A stretch of 42,986 bases of DNA, from positions 1-42,986 of the forward strand of contig JAFMNE010000017.1 in NCBI GenBank assembly GCA_017859395.1, in the 5' to 3' direction. The stretch comes from Ilumatobacteraceae bacterium. Lineage in GTDB: Bacteria; Actinomycetota; Acidimicrobiia; Acidimicrobiales; Ilumatobacteraceae. A program made the translations under genes and the position numbers. The notes beneath the pieces are model-generated. The model searched no databases. It was not told where the DNA came from and saw only the letters and a program-made list of their open reading frames with translations. Each line of letters opens with the position of its first letter. Position 1 is the first letter of the stretch. Positions 35,926 through 42,986 of the stretch are shown piece after piece.

Positions 35926-36729
35926 GTGACCCCTCCCAGCGACAACGGACATGCACCCACCGCGATGAGCGCCGACGCGGTGATGGAGGTGTTCGAACGT
36001 GCCGCCGATGCGGTAGCGGAGGTGCTGGCATCAACGAGTGATTGGGGGCCGTCGGGGCTGCGCCATAGCCAATATGCCTTTGATGTGACCGCTGATGATG
36101 CCTGCCGGGCGGTGCTGCATGGTGCGGGTTTGGCGGTGTTGAGCGAGGAGAGCGGTGTGACCGCCCCTGATGGGTCCACTGTGTCGGCCGACCGTCCGGT
36201 GGTGGTGGTCGACCCGGTGGACGGATCAACGAACGCGTCACGTCAGGTGCCGTGGTATGCAACGGCGTTGTGTCTGGTTGCCGATGGCGCGCCACAGGTC
36301 GCACTCGTCGCGAATCACGCGAGTGGCCATCGGTGGCGCGCGATTGCCGGTGGGGGAGCGACGCGTGACGGGGTGCCCATCTCGTCATCAGGGTGCGCCG
36401 AGATGCGCCGGGCGATTGTGGCGATGTCGGGGTTGCCATCACATCATTACGGCTGGGCGCAGTTCCGTGTGCTGGGTGCCTCGGCGCCTGACATGTGTCT
36501 GGTGGCTGACGGCACGCTCGACGCCTGGTGCGACATGAACAATGGGGGGCACGGTGTGTGGGACTACGCGGCGTCGGTACTGATCTGCACCGAGGCGGGT
36601 GCGGTGGTCGGTGAAGTGGAGGGCCGCGACCTGATTCATCTCGATCACACCGCGCGACGGTCACCAATGGTGGCAGCATCGGCGGATCTTCTGGAGGTGC
36701 TGGCCGAGCATCGTCGTCGGGGTCGCTGA
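35926..36729 (+). CDS. Inositol monophosphatase family protein
   Basis: 267 residues. Metal-dependent phosphatase fold: EESG (first metal Glu), DPVDGSTNASRQVPWYATAL (the DPxDGT motif, here DPVDGST) and GVWDYAASVLICTEAGAVV (the C-terminal WD motif). Targets of this family include inositol phosphates, fructose bisphosphate, histidinol phosphate and PAP; none can be picked. The GTG at 35926 is favoured by the promoter; the ATG at 35965 is possible. Its stop shares one base with the ATG of the glycosylase gene. Confidence 0.9.
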   Translation: MTPPSDNGHAPTAMSADAVMEVFERAADAVAEVLASTSDWGPSGLRHSQYAFDVTADDACRAVLHGAGLAVLSEESGVTAPDGSTVSADRPVVVVDPVDGSTNASRQVPWYATALCLVADGAPQVALVANHASGHRWRAIAGGGATRDGVPISSSGCAEMRRAIVAMSGLPSHHYGWAQFRVLGASAPDMCLVADGTLDAWCDMNNGGHGVWDYAASVLICTEAGAVVGEVEGRDLIHLDHTARRSPMVAASADLLEVLAEHRRRGR

Positions 36730-37538
36730 TGCCAGAAGGGCACACCATTCATCGGGCCGCTCGGTTGCAGCGCCGCCGTTTTGCTGGCGCGGTGCTGCAG
36801 GTCGACTCGCCGCAGGGCCGTTTCGACGCGGGTGCGCGCATGCTCGATGGCCGTGAACTGCTGGGGGTGGATGCTCTGGGGAAGCATCTGTTTCATCGCT
36901 GGGAGGGCGATGTGAGCGTGCATATCCATCTCGGCCTGTTCGGCAAGTTCAAGGTGTTTACCGATGTGGGTCGGGCGCCGGCACCCTCTGATGGGGTGCG
37001 GATGCGCTGGCGCGGGGATGTGGGGGTCATGTATCTGTCGGGGCCGACGGCATGCGAAATCATCGATCCCGATGCTGAGGAGGCGTTGCGCGCGCGCATT
37101 GGCCCCGATCCGCTTGCGGTGCGCAACGGCGACGCCGATCGGGTGGTGACAACGCTGGCGCGCCGGCGAGCACCGATCGCGCAGTTACTGCTCGACCAGG
37201 CCGTCGTGGCGGGTATCGGCAATGTGTATCGCGCCGAGTTCTGTTTTCTTGCCGGTATCGATCCGCGCCGACCCGCCAATGAGGTGTCGTCCGACGATGC
37301 GCTGGCACTGTGGGAGATGTCGATTCGTCTGATGACCATTGGTGAGCGCATCGGTCGCATCGTCACGGTGGACCCGGCAGAGGTGGGCGCGGCCAAACCG
37401 GGTGATCTCGTTCGTGGCGACCGGTTGTATGTATACAAACGGGCGGGTCAACCGTGTCGCCGGTGCGCGACACCGGTGCGGTCGGCGATGCTGGCCTCGC
37501 GTCGGGTGTGGTGGTGCCCGACGTGTCAGCCCGGCTGA
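36729..37538 (+). CDS. nei: Formamidopyrimidine-DNA glycosylase / endonuclease VIII family
   Basis: 269 residues. Begins MPEGHTIHRAA, so after Met removal Pro1 and Glu2 are the catalytic residues; the THR-rather-than-LPE form (EGHT) is that of Nei, and resembles actinobacterial Nei2. A Lys in LGKHLFH and the helix-two-turn-helix region VVAGIGNVYRAEFCF follow. The C-terminal zinc finger is complete, CRRC ... CPTC. It removes oxidised pyrimidines and cuts the strand. Start is coupled to the phosphatase gene by TGATG. Confidence 0.93.
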   Translation: MPEGHTIHRAARLQRRRFAGAVLQVDSPQGRFDAGARMLDGRELLGVDALGKHLFHRWEGDVSVHIHLGLFGKFKVFTDVGRAPAPSDGVRMRWRGDVGVMYLSGPTACEIIDPDAEEALRARIGPDPLAVRNGDADRVVTTLARRRAPIAQLLLDQAVVAGIGNVYRAEFCFLAGIDPRRPANEVSSDDALALWEMSIRLMTIGERIGRIVTVDPAEVGAAKPGDLVRGDRLYVYKRAGQPCRRCATPVRSAMLASRRVWWCPTCQPG

Positions 37539-37625
37539 CGCTGGCGTGCATCGACCACGTGCTTCATTGATGCCGTTGGGTGGCTCGGGTGTACATCTGC
37601 GTGTGGTGTGGTCAAGACTGAGCAC

Positions 37626-38183
37626 ATGGTCGACCCACGACCCGACGGTGCCAGCGGCGGTGATGCGCGCGCTGAGGGCCCAGTGGTGCTAGTGCGTCCC
37701 GCCCCCACGCTCACGCCGCGCGGTTTTGTTGGCCACCGGTATGAGCACACCTGGGTGATCAACCGTTCGCGTGATGTGGTGTGGGGCTGGTTGTGCGACC
37801 CGTCGACGTTCACCGATTCGCAGGTGTGGCCGTGGCGAGTGGAGTTCTTGAACGGCGCCGATGGCGAGACCGGGTTCATGACGGGCGTGTACAACGCCCA
37901 TGTGGGGCCATTCACGAATTTCTCGGGTGTGTTGGGTGAGATTCGCGACAAGGAGTACCGCGATCTGCAGTACTTCTACGGCAGTTTTGCGATTTCGCCG
38001 GCCTTGTTCCGCCCGACCCGTCTGCAATTCTGGTTGGACGACCACCCTGACGACCCGGGTGTGTCGGTCCTTCATCTGCGCCTCGATGCCGTGGTGCGTC
38101 GATCTGCGCGTGGGGTGTGGGGCTGGCTGATGCGCCGGTTCTGGGCGCGGTTCGGCCGGTGGTGTGAGCGCGCCACCCAATGA
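37626..38183 (+). CDS. SRPBCC (START-like) family protein, putative
   Basis: 185 residues from the ATG at 37626; a GTG at 37608 is an equally weak alternative, as neither has a ribosome site. After about 35 disordered residues comes HRYEHTWVINRSRDVVWGWLCDPSTFTDSQVWPWRVEFL, the opening of a polyketide cyclase/SRPBCC-type ligand-binding domain, followed by strands to LHLRLDAVVRRSARGVWGWLMRRFWARFGRW. Such domains bind hydrophobic ligands. The C-terminus is a basic aromatic helix that may touch the membrane. Function unknown. It runs towards the convergent VOC gene, 20 bases away. Confidence 0.7.
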   Translation: MVDPRPDGASGGDARAEGPVVLVRPAPTLTPRGFVGHRYEHTWVINRSRDVVWGWLCDPSTFTDSQVWPWRVEFLNGADGETGFMTGVYNAHVGPFTNFSGVLGEIRDKEYRDLQYFYGSFAISPALFRPTRLQFWLDDHPDDPGVSVLHLRLDAVVRRSARGVWGWLMRRFWARFGRWCERATQ

Positions 38184-38203
38184 CGGAGCCGTGACCGAGA
38201 TGG

Positions 38204-38578
38204 TCAGTCGCTGGCGAGTGGTCGCGCGATGCTCAAGTCGTGCCCGGCAGGGTCGTGAATAGGGAAGTAGCGCTCGCCCCATGAGGCATCAGATGGGGGA
38301 GCGTCCGGCGGCCATCCGGCAGCCACCATCTGATCGTGCAGCGCGTCGACATCGTCGACATGGATGATGGTGCGGCCCCATCCGGTGGCAACGTCGTTGG
38401 GGGCGGCAACGCGAATCAGGTTGATGTGTGGCCCGTCGGTGCTGGCTGACATGGTGGTGAAATCGCTCTCGGGGCCACCGAAACTGATGTGCAGGCCCAG
38501 AGCGGTGTAGAACCCCATGGACGCGGCCATGTCAGCGGTGGTGAGCGTGACGGCGTCGATGCGGTGTATGCCGGCCAT
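38204..38578 (-). CDS. VOC (glyoxalase/bleomycin-resistance) superfamily protein
   Basis: 124 residues from the ATG at 38578. One VOC unit: GIHRIDAVTLTTADMAASMGFYTALGLHISFGG, then GWGRTIIHVDDVDALHDQMVAAGW and ERYFPIHDPAGHDLSIARPL, with paired beta-alpha-beta-beta-beta modules. His in IHRID, and Asp/His-type metal residues in the second half, suggest a metal-dependent lyase or dioxygenase, or a binding protein. A longer form starting at a TTG (38620) would put its upstream region in a hairpin, so the ATG is preferred. Confidence 0.85.
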   Translation of the reverse strand: MAGIHRIDAVTLTTADMAASMGFYTALGLHISFGGPESDFTTMSASTDGPHINLIRVAAPNDVATGWGRTIIHVDDVDALHDQMVAAGWPPDAPPSDASWGERYFPIHDPAGHDLSIARPLASD

Positions 38579-38608
38579 GGGGTCAGTTTCGCCGACAGTG
38601 TCGTGTGG

Positions 38609-38627
38609 CGCCACCGTCAAGGTGGCG
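38609..38627. terminator. Possible terminator after the VTC gene
   Basis: A seven-pair stem CGCCACC-GTCAA-GGTGGCG lies 24 bases beyond the stop of the minus-strand VTC gene and before the VOC gene. No T-run; terminator role inferred. Confidence 0.35.
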
Positions 38628-38650
38628 GGGCGCCGGGTGAGGTGGAGCGA

Positions 38651-39427
38651 TCACTGCGGTGTGTCGTGCCGTCGAAGGTGTCGAACAGCGTCGCGTGCAG
38701 GGAGGTAACACGGATATCTGTTGGCGGCGATGGCGGCGCAATATTTGGAGTAGGACTGCGGCCGGTTGCCGTGTCGAAGAAGTAACTCTGTGGTGGGCCC
38801 ACGATGCTCAGGTGATTTCACTTCGATGACGGCGGCGTCGGGAAGAAGCGATGTTGCCTCCTGTTGGCCGGTGGTGGTGACGTCGGTATCGATTGTGATG
38901 CGTTCGCCGCGCGACGGCGCCACAAGCGTGATGCGCTGATAACTGAGAAATGTCGTGGTTCGCGGATGGGCATGATGGGGGACGAGGCCGTGACGATCGA
39001 GATGGGTGACGACCCATGCGTACTCGGCATCGTTGAGAGTGGCGGTGTGGTTGTCGCGGACTCGGCGTTCTTTGATCGTGCGGCCGCGGCCGCTGCGGAC
39101 CTTGAGTTCCAACTGGGTGTTGGCGGATGCCTGATACTGCCGCGATCGAATCTTGAAACGTCGATGACGTCGTTGAACATGATGGCGAAATGACATCAAG
39201 TCATGGTCGAAATAGATGTTGGAGTACACAAACATGCTGTCGGCGCCGATGGTGAGTTGGCTCCACAGTCCGGTTACGCGAAGATCGTCAAGGATGGGGC
39301 GAAGCGCATGGCGAGCGATGACGTATTTCGTATCGACACGGTTGCGTAGCGCCGCCACAGCGTCCATCGTGTCGAGGTCAATCGGGGCGAAATGGCCTGC
39401 GGGAACGATCGGTGAGTCGACCATCAC
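38651..39427 (-). CDS. VTC-domain polyphosphate polymerase-like protein
   Basis: 258 residues, GTG start overlapping the DUF4956 stop by four bases (an ATG follows directly). The tunnel-shaped VTC fold is shown by its charged motifs in order: R30 and K34 (RVDTKY), Y72, R94 and R96 (KIRSRQY), E107 and K109 (LELKVR), R165 (SYQRI), R176 (ERITID), E202 and K204 (IEVKS) and K228 (SYSKYC). These correspond to the ATP- and phosphate-binding residues of yeast Vtc4, the polyphosphate polymerase; none appears missing. Soluble, so membrane attachment would come from DUF4956. Polymerase activity is inferred. Lower GC than neighbours. Confidence 0.9.
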   Translation of the reverse strand: MMVDSPIVPAGHFAPIDLDTMDAVAALRNRVDTKYVIARHALRPILDDLRVTGLWSQLTIGADSMFVYSNIYFDHDLMSFRHHVQRRHRRFKIRSRQYQASANTQLELKVRSGRGRTIKERRVRDNHTATLNDAEYAWVVTHLDRHGLVPHHAHPRTTTFLSYQRITLVAPSRGERITIDTDVTTTGQQEATSLLPDAAVIEVKSPEHRGPTTELLLRHGNRPQSYSKYCAAIAANRYPCYLPARDAVRHLRRHDTPQ

Positions 39428-40020
39428 GGTGGGGTAGTTGAGTCGGGTTGCTGGCGTGCCACGGTCACCTCAAGGCGCATTGTGTCGCGTGCGAAGTCGA
39501 TGTTGCGTACGTGCACGTCACGCACAGCGGCGCCAAGACGTTCGCTGATGTGAGCCACAAGGGCGGTGTCGTCGGTGATAACCCGGTCAAGCTCGACGCG
39601 TGTGGTGACCCACCGGTGGCTGGGGTGATGGCCGCCGCCAGCGTCGATCAGCAACATGACGCCGACGAGGATCGCCGCGAAGGTGCATTTCACACCGAAG
39701 TCCATACCTGAAAGCCCGCTCATCAAACCGAGGACGAGCGACACCATCGTGTACCCAATTTCAACTTGTCCGGATTCGTTGGATCTCAGCCGGACGATGG
39801 ACAGCACGGCGAAGAGGCCGAAGCCGACCCCGATGTTGAGCGGAGCGGACGTGCCAAGTGCGGCGGCGACGGTGAACAAGCTGATGTTGAACGCCACATA
39901 CCCAATGACTTGGTCCCAGCGGCGATGACGGCGGTAGTAGCCAACGAAGACGAGAATGCTGAGCGCAGCAAGGTTCATCGCCAGGTCACGCACGAGTTCG
40001 GCGATATCGAGTTGTGCCAC
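39424..40020 (-). CDS. DUF4956 membrane protein
   Basis: 198 residues from a GTG with a GGAGG site six bases upstream. Four to five hydrophobic segments (about 11-28, 39-57, 62-76, 88-104, 110-126) precede a soluble C-terminal domain (about 135-190) with strands (RVELDRVITDD, VRDVHVRNIDF, MRLEVTVARQ) similar to a small ferredoxin-like fold. The GFGLFAVLSIVRLRSNE stretch is the family hallmark. DUF4956 proteins are known as frequent partners of VTC-domain proteins and may hold the polymerase at the membrane or pass product; the biochemical role is not established. First gene of a two-gene operon. Confidence 0.88.
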   Translation of the reverse strand: MAQLDIAELVRDLAMNLAALSILVFVGYYRRHRRWDQVIGYVAFNISLFTVAAALGTSAPLNIGVGFGLFAVLSIVRLRSNESGQVEIGYTMVSLVLGLMSGLSGMDFGVKCTFAAILVGVMLLIDAGGGHHPSHRWVTTRVELDRVITDDTALVAHISERLGAAVRDVHVRNIDFARDTMRLEVTVARQQPDSTTPP

Positions 40021-40065
40021 GGCAACCTCCGTCGGTGATCGGGTCGGACCGCCCTGTGGTGGGGC

Positions 40066-40075
40066 AACCTACACT
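40066..40075. promoter_or_regulatory. Symmetric bidirectional -10 element of the VTC/CotH module
   Basis: The ten bases AACCTACACT hold a plus-strand TACACT (40070-40075), seven bases before the CotH ATG at 40083, and a minus-strand TAGGTT (40071-40066). The boxes share the central TA, exactly as at 35908. Rightward transcription would be leaderless; leftward would have about 38 nt of leader with GGAGG. Confidence 0.55.
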
Positions 40076-40082
40076 TTGGGCG

Positions 40083-42842
40083 ATGTCTGGTGATGTGATC
40101 TCACCAGCGGCGTTGGCTCGTCGGCTGGCTGTCGGGCTGTTGATGGTGGTGGGTGCGGCATGTTCCGCGTCGGGTACGTCAAATCGCGCCGGAACATTGT
40201 CGGTTGACATGGTGCCGTCGGGTGATGACGCGCCAGTGGCCACGACGACGAGTGCCGCGGAGCTTCCTGTTGTTGAGGTTGTCCGCCTCAATGAGGTGCA
40301 TTACCACCCACCTCGCGATGCTGATCCGTTGGAGTTCGTCGAGGTGGTGAATCTGGGTGGCCAGCGTGTCAACCTTCAGGATTGGTGCATTGATGGAACC
40401 GGGTTCTGCTGGGAGGCGGTGACTCTTCTTGAACCTGGCGAGGCCGCCGTCGTCACGTTCAGCGCTGATGACTGGCGGTTATCGAATGGCGGCGAGACGG
40501 TGGCGCTCGTGGATGCGCTCGGTCAGCGTGTCGATGAGGTGACCTATTCCGATGATGGGGCATGGCCCACGGTTGCCGACGGTGGCGGCGCATCGCTGCA
40601 TCGTGTGAGCGCTGGCACAGATGTGGGGTCGTGGCAGGCGGCGCTGCCAACCCCGGGTGTTGTGGCCGCAGGTGAGGGTGCGGTGGTCGTCGGTGATGTT
40701 GTGGTGACCGAGTTGTATTACCACGCTGTTGATGACGACCCGGCTGCGGCGTTCATTGAGGTGACGAATGTGTCGGCAGCGGCGGTTGACCTTCAAGGTT
40801 GGTGCGTGGTGGGAACACCAGCGTGTTGGGATGAGCCGACTGTGCTCGGCCGGGGTGAGGCGTTCAGCACCGATGGGTGGTTCGCCAACGGCGGGTTGTC
40901 CCGTTCGGGCGAGCGGTTACACCTGATGGATACCGCGGGCCGAATCCACGACACCGTTGTATACGAGGATCATGGCGACTGGCCTGCGCTGGCCGACGGG
41001 TATGGGTGGTCGCTATCCCGGCGTGATGTGACCGAATCGGGAGTCCTGGCAGGTAACTGGGATGCGGCTGTGCCAACGCCGGGGGTGTACGACGACACTG
41101 TCGCTGGCTCGGTCCGGCCGTTGTTCAGCGATATCGACTTCACCCCCTCGCCGTTGCCGGGTGACGAGTTAGCGATCACCGCAGCTGTGTCGGGTCTTGA
41201 CGAGGTGCAGGTTCACTACCGCATCGATTTCGGCGATGAGGTTGTTCTGCCAGCTAACTACGACGGTGAGCGTGTTGACGTGACCTTGCCGGCAGCTGAC
41301 GCTGGGGCGCTCATCCGGTTCCGGTTCGTTGGGGTCGCTGCGGGGGAGGAGCTTGCTCAGTGGCCACGGTTGGGCAATGGCCAGGTGTATGGCGGCACGG
41401 TCGTGGCTGATCTTGATGCCGATGCGACTGCGCTTCCACGGTTGCAACTGTTCGCCGAGGACGAGGTGTGGCAGGAAGCGCGGCGGAATACGCGCCTGCA
41501 TGGAAACGAGGGTTATCCGGTGGTGCTCGCTTTTGATGGCGAGATCATCGACAACTCGCTCATTCGAATTAAGGGGAATCAGGCGCGGTCGAACACGAAG
41601 AAAAAGTGGAAGGTGATGCTGCCGGCCGGGCAGCACTGGGAAGCTGGCGGTCTGCTCCGGGCACCGGTCGATCAGTTTGATCTGCTGCCCGCGGCCACCG
41701 ACAAGTCGTTTTCCCGCGAGATCTTGGTGTCGGACATGCAAGAAATGGCGGGCGGCTTGTCGCAGCAGGTTCTGCCGATGAGGGTTGAGGTCAACAACGA
41801 GTTCTTTGGGCTTTACATGTATGGCGAATCACCTGATGGTGATTGGCGTGACCTCATGGGGTTCAGCGATGAGGTGTATGTCTGGAAAGCAGAGATGTTG
41901 AGTTTTCTGCGCTCTCGCGACCTTGATCTCGATGCCGATACGTTTGCCCGGCATTACGAGCGGATCACGAAGGGCTGGAGAGATGACAACGATGAGCTTC
42001 TTCGCTCGTTGATCGACACGCTTGACACCTTGCAAGACCATGAGCTGGAAGAGTGGGTGTTTGCCAATATTGATGTGCCGCAGGTGGTGAACAGCCTCGC
42101 GGCAATGAGGATCGTTCAGCACAGCGAGTGGCAGCACAAGAACTATTTCGTGGCGTTTGACCCTCAAGATGGTCGGTGGCGGCTCATTCCGATTGATTTC
42201 GATTTGACGTTCGGTCGGTACTACGCCAGCCCCTGTAACGCCCGCTGCGACACGATCACGGCGTGGCCGTATCTGGATTATCCCGATGGCAATCGGCTTG
42301 CGCGTGCACTGTTGCGTAACGAGATGTTCCGGTCACTTGTTGATCGTCGAACGAGGGAACTGGCCGAGGTGTATCTGGCACCCGGGGTGCTGGAGCAGCG
42401 ACTCGCTGAACTGCTCGATGTGATGGGTGATGACGCAGCTGATGATCGTGCACGCTGGTCGGTGTATGGGGAGCAGCAGAGCATGGGCCGCGCGCAAGAG
42501 TTGATGACCCGGTATTTCATTGAGCCCAAGCGTGAGATGTATCTCGGGGAGAACTCGAGGCTTCCCGATCCGCAGCCTGTGTCACCTGCGGTCAGCGTTA
42601 ACGAGGTCGTCACCGACGATGCCGGGCAGGTGTTGCAGGCCACTCTTGTCAATCAGGAATCGGTTGCGGTGGACATGTCGGGACGCGTCATGCCTGAGAT
42701 TGATGCGGTACTCCCAGCTGGCTTGGTTCTGCCGGCAGGGGGTTCGTGCGTGGTCGTGTTCGAACGGGTGCCGGTGACGGCGTCGCAGGTTGGCGAGTTC
42801 GTGGTGATGGCCCACCGAGTGGTTGATGCCGATGAGGATTGA
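40083..42842 (+). CDS. Lipoprotein with lamin-tail-like domains and a CotH kinase domain
   Basis: 919 residues from the ATG at 40083, supported by the -10 box and by the signal: LARRLAVGLLMVVGAAC, lipobox Cys27. Residues about 62-192 and 204-335 are two lamin-tail-like domains (LNEVHYHPP ... EFVEVVN; VTELYYHAV ... FIEVTN), each with a Cys pair (C102/C109, C241/C248). After a beta domain (about 345-435) comes a CotH kinase domain (about 455-800): R495-I-K-G-N-Q ... K506-K-K-W-K, H685-K-N687 and the D705-F-D-L-T-F-G711 catalytic Asp motif. A third lamin-tail-like piece ends the protein (852-918). Bacillus CotH is an atypical protein kinase; kinase activity here is inferred. GC is low. Confidence 0.9.
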   Translation: MSGDVISPAALARRLAVGLLMVVGAACSASGTSNRAGTLSVDMVPSGDDAPVATTTSAAELPVVEVVRLNEVHYHPPRDADPLEFVEVVNLGGQRVNLQDWCIDGTGFCWEAVTLLEPGEAAVVTFSADDWRLSNGGETVALVDALGQRVDEVTYSDDGAWPTVADGGGASLHRVSAGTDVGSWQAALPTPGVVAAGEGAVVVGDVVVTELYYHAVDDDPAAAFIEVTNVSAAAVDLQGWCVVGTPACWDEPTVLGRGEAFSTDGWFANGGLSRSGERLHLMDTAGRIHDTVVYEDHGDWPALADGYGWSLSRRDVTESGVLAGNWDAAVPTPGVYDDTVAGSVRPLFSDIDFTPSPLPGDELAITAAVSGLDEVQVHYRIDFGDEVVLPANYDGERVDVTLPAADAGALIRFRFVGVAAGEELAQWPRLGNGQVYGGTVVADLDADATALPRLQLFAEDEVWQEARRNTRLHGNEGYPVVLAFDGEIIDNSLIRIKGNQARSNTKKKWKVMLPAGQHWEAGGLLRAPVDQFDLLPAATDKSFSREILVSDMQEMAGGLSQQVLPMRVEVNNEFFGLYMYGESPDGDWRDLMGFSDEVYVWKAEMLSFLRSRDLDLDADTFARHYERITKGWRDDNDELLRSLIDTLDTLQDHELEEWVFANIDVPQVVNSLAAMRIVQHSEWQHKNYFVAFDPQDGRWRLIPIDFDLTFGRYYASPCNARCDTITAWPYLDYPDGNRLARALLRNEMFRSLVDRRTRELAEVYLAPGVLEQRLAELLDVMGDDAADDRARWSVYGEQQSMGRAQELMTRYFIEPKREMYLGENSRLPDPQPVSPAVSVNEVVTDDAGQVLQATLVNQESVAVDMSGRVMPEIDAVLPAGLVLPAGGSCVVVFERVPVTASQVGEFVVMAHRVVDADED

Positions 42843-42884
42843 CGCTGTTCGCGCATGCCAGCCAAGCCTCGCCGTCATGGCCGA

Positions 42885-42890
42885 TAGCCT
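42885..42890 (+). promoter_or_regulatory. -10 box TAGCCT of the tRNA gene
   Basis: TAGCCT ends nine bases before the mature tRNA 5' end. A TTGACG at 42839 is too far away to be the -35 of this box. Confidence 0.4.
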
Positions 42891-42899
42891 GCAACAATC

Positions 42900-42973
42900 G
42901 GGCGCATAGCTCAGTTGGCTAGAGCGCTTCCCTTACAAGGAAGATGTCGGGGGTTCGAGTCCCTCTGCGCCCA
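42900..42973 (+). tRNA. tRNA-Val (anticodon TAC)
   Basis: 74 bases. Acceptor strands GGGCGCA (42900-42906) and TGCGCCC (42966-42972) pair fully, with discriminator A at 42973. The D-arm GCTCAGTTGGCTAGAGC, anticodon stem CTTCC/GGAAG and T-loop GGTTCGAGTCC are canonical. The seven-base anticodon loop (42932-42938) gives TAC at 42934-42936, reading GTA/GTG valine codons. CCA is not encoded; CTA follows the discriminator. Confidence 0.97.
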
Positions 42974-42986
42974 CTAGATAACAGCA

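Noticed and set aside
42900-42973. tRNA-Val as the integration site of the low-GC module
   Set aside because: The module lies 5' of the tRNA, no integrase is seen, and no copy of the tRNA 3' end was found at the other boundary near 38650.

Overview
The window reads as chromosomal DNA of a high-GC actinobacterium, most likely of the class Acidimicrobiia. This is inference from gene content and order, without database search. Supporting signs are a GuaB1-type IMPDH-like protein, a DUF3151-like protein, two F420-dependent (LLM-class) oxidoreductases, an Nei2-like glycosylase, many GTG starts, 4-bp ATGA/GTGA gene overlaps, and a large set of apparently leaderless genes with a TANNNT box 6-8 nt before the start codon.

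Layout. 1-5605: the N-terminus of a substrate-binding lipoprotein; a J-domain protein; a Sua5-type tRNA t6A synthase coupled to an alpha/beta hydrolase; then guaB1-cmk-plsC. 5643-11769: M18 aminopeptidase, pyruvate kinase plus hydrolase, an MFS transporter with a small membrane protein, a DUF3151-like protein and a mobA-like gene. 11826-13583: rhodanese, RNase D and a 61-residue acidic protein. 13658-14413: a cysteine-rich protein divergent from alaS. 14453-26373: a long co-directional housekeeping run, alaS-ruvX-mltG-aroE-aroC-aroB-GNAT-aroQ-pepP-efp-nusB-DUF2079. It holds four shikimate-pathway genes, but no shikimate kinase lies in the usual place. 26375-34938: a catabolic-looking cluster with an amidohydrolase, acyl-CoA synthetase, two LLM oxidoreductases and an NTF2-like protein on the minus strand, and an SDR, nitroreductase and thiolase on the plus strand. 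35008-38578: two small unknown genes, an inositol-phosphatase-like gene coupled to an Nei-type glycosylase, an SRPBCC-like protein and a VOC protein.

38651-42842 is the most unusual part: a visibly AT-richer three-gene module. It encodes a VTC-type polyphosphate polymerase domain, a DUF4956 membrane protein, and divergently a 919-residue secreted lipoprotein with two lamin-tail-like domains and a CotH kinase domain. The two arms share a symmetric promoter. A tRNA-Val(TAC) gene follows at 42900.

Regulation. At 35900/35926 and 40020/40083 the two divergent -10 boxes overlap by the same central TA, giving the symmetric pattern ANNNTANNNT. No rRNA, CRISPR array, insertion sequence, integrase or phage gene was seen.
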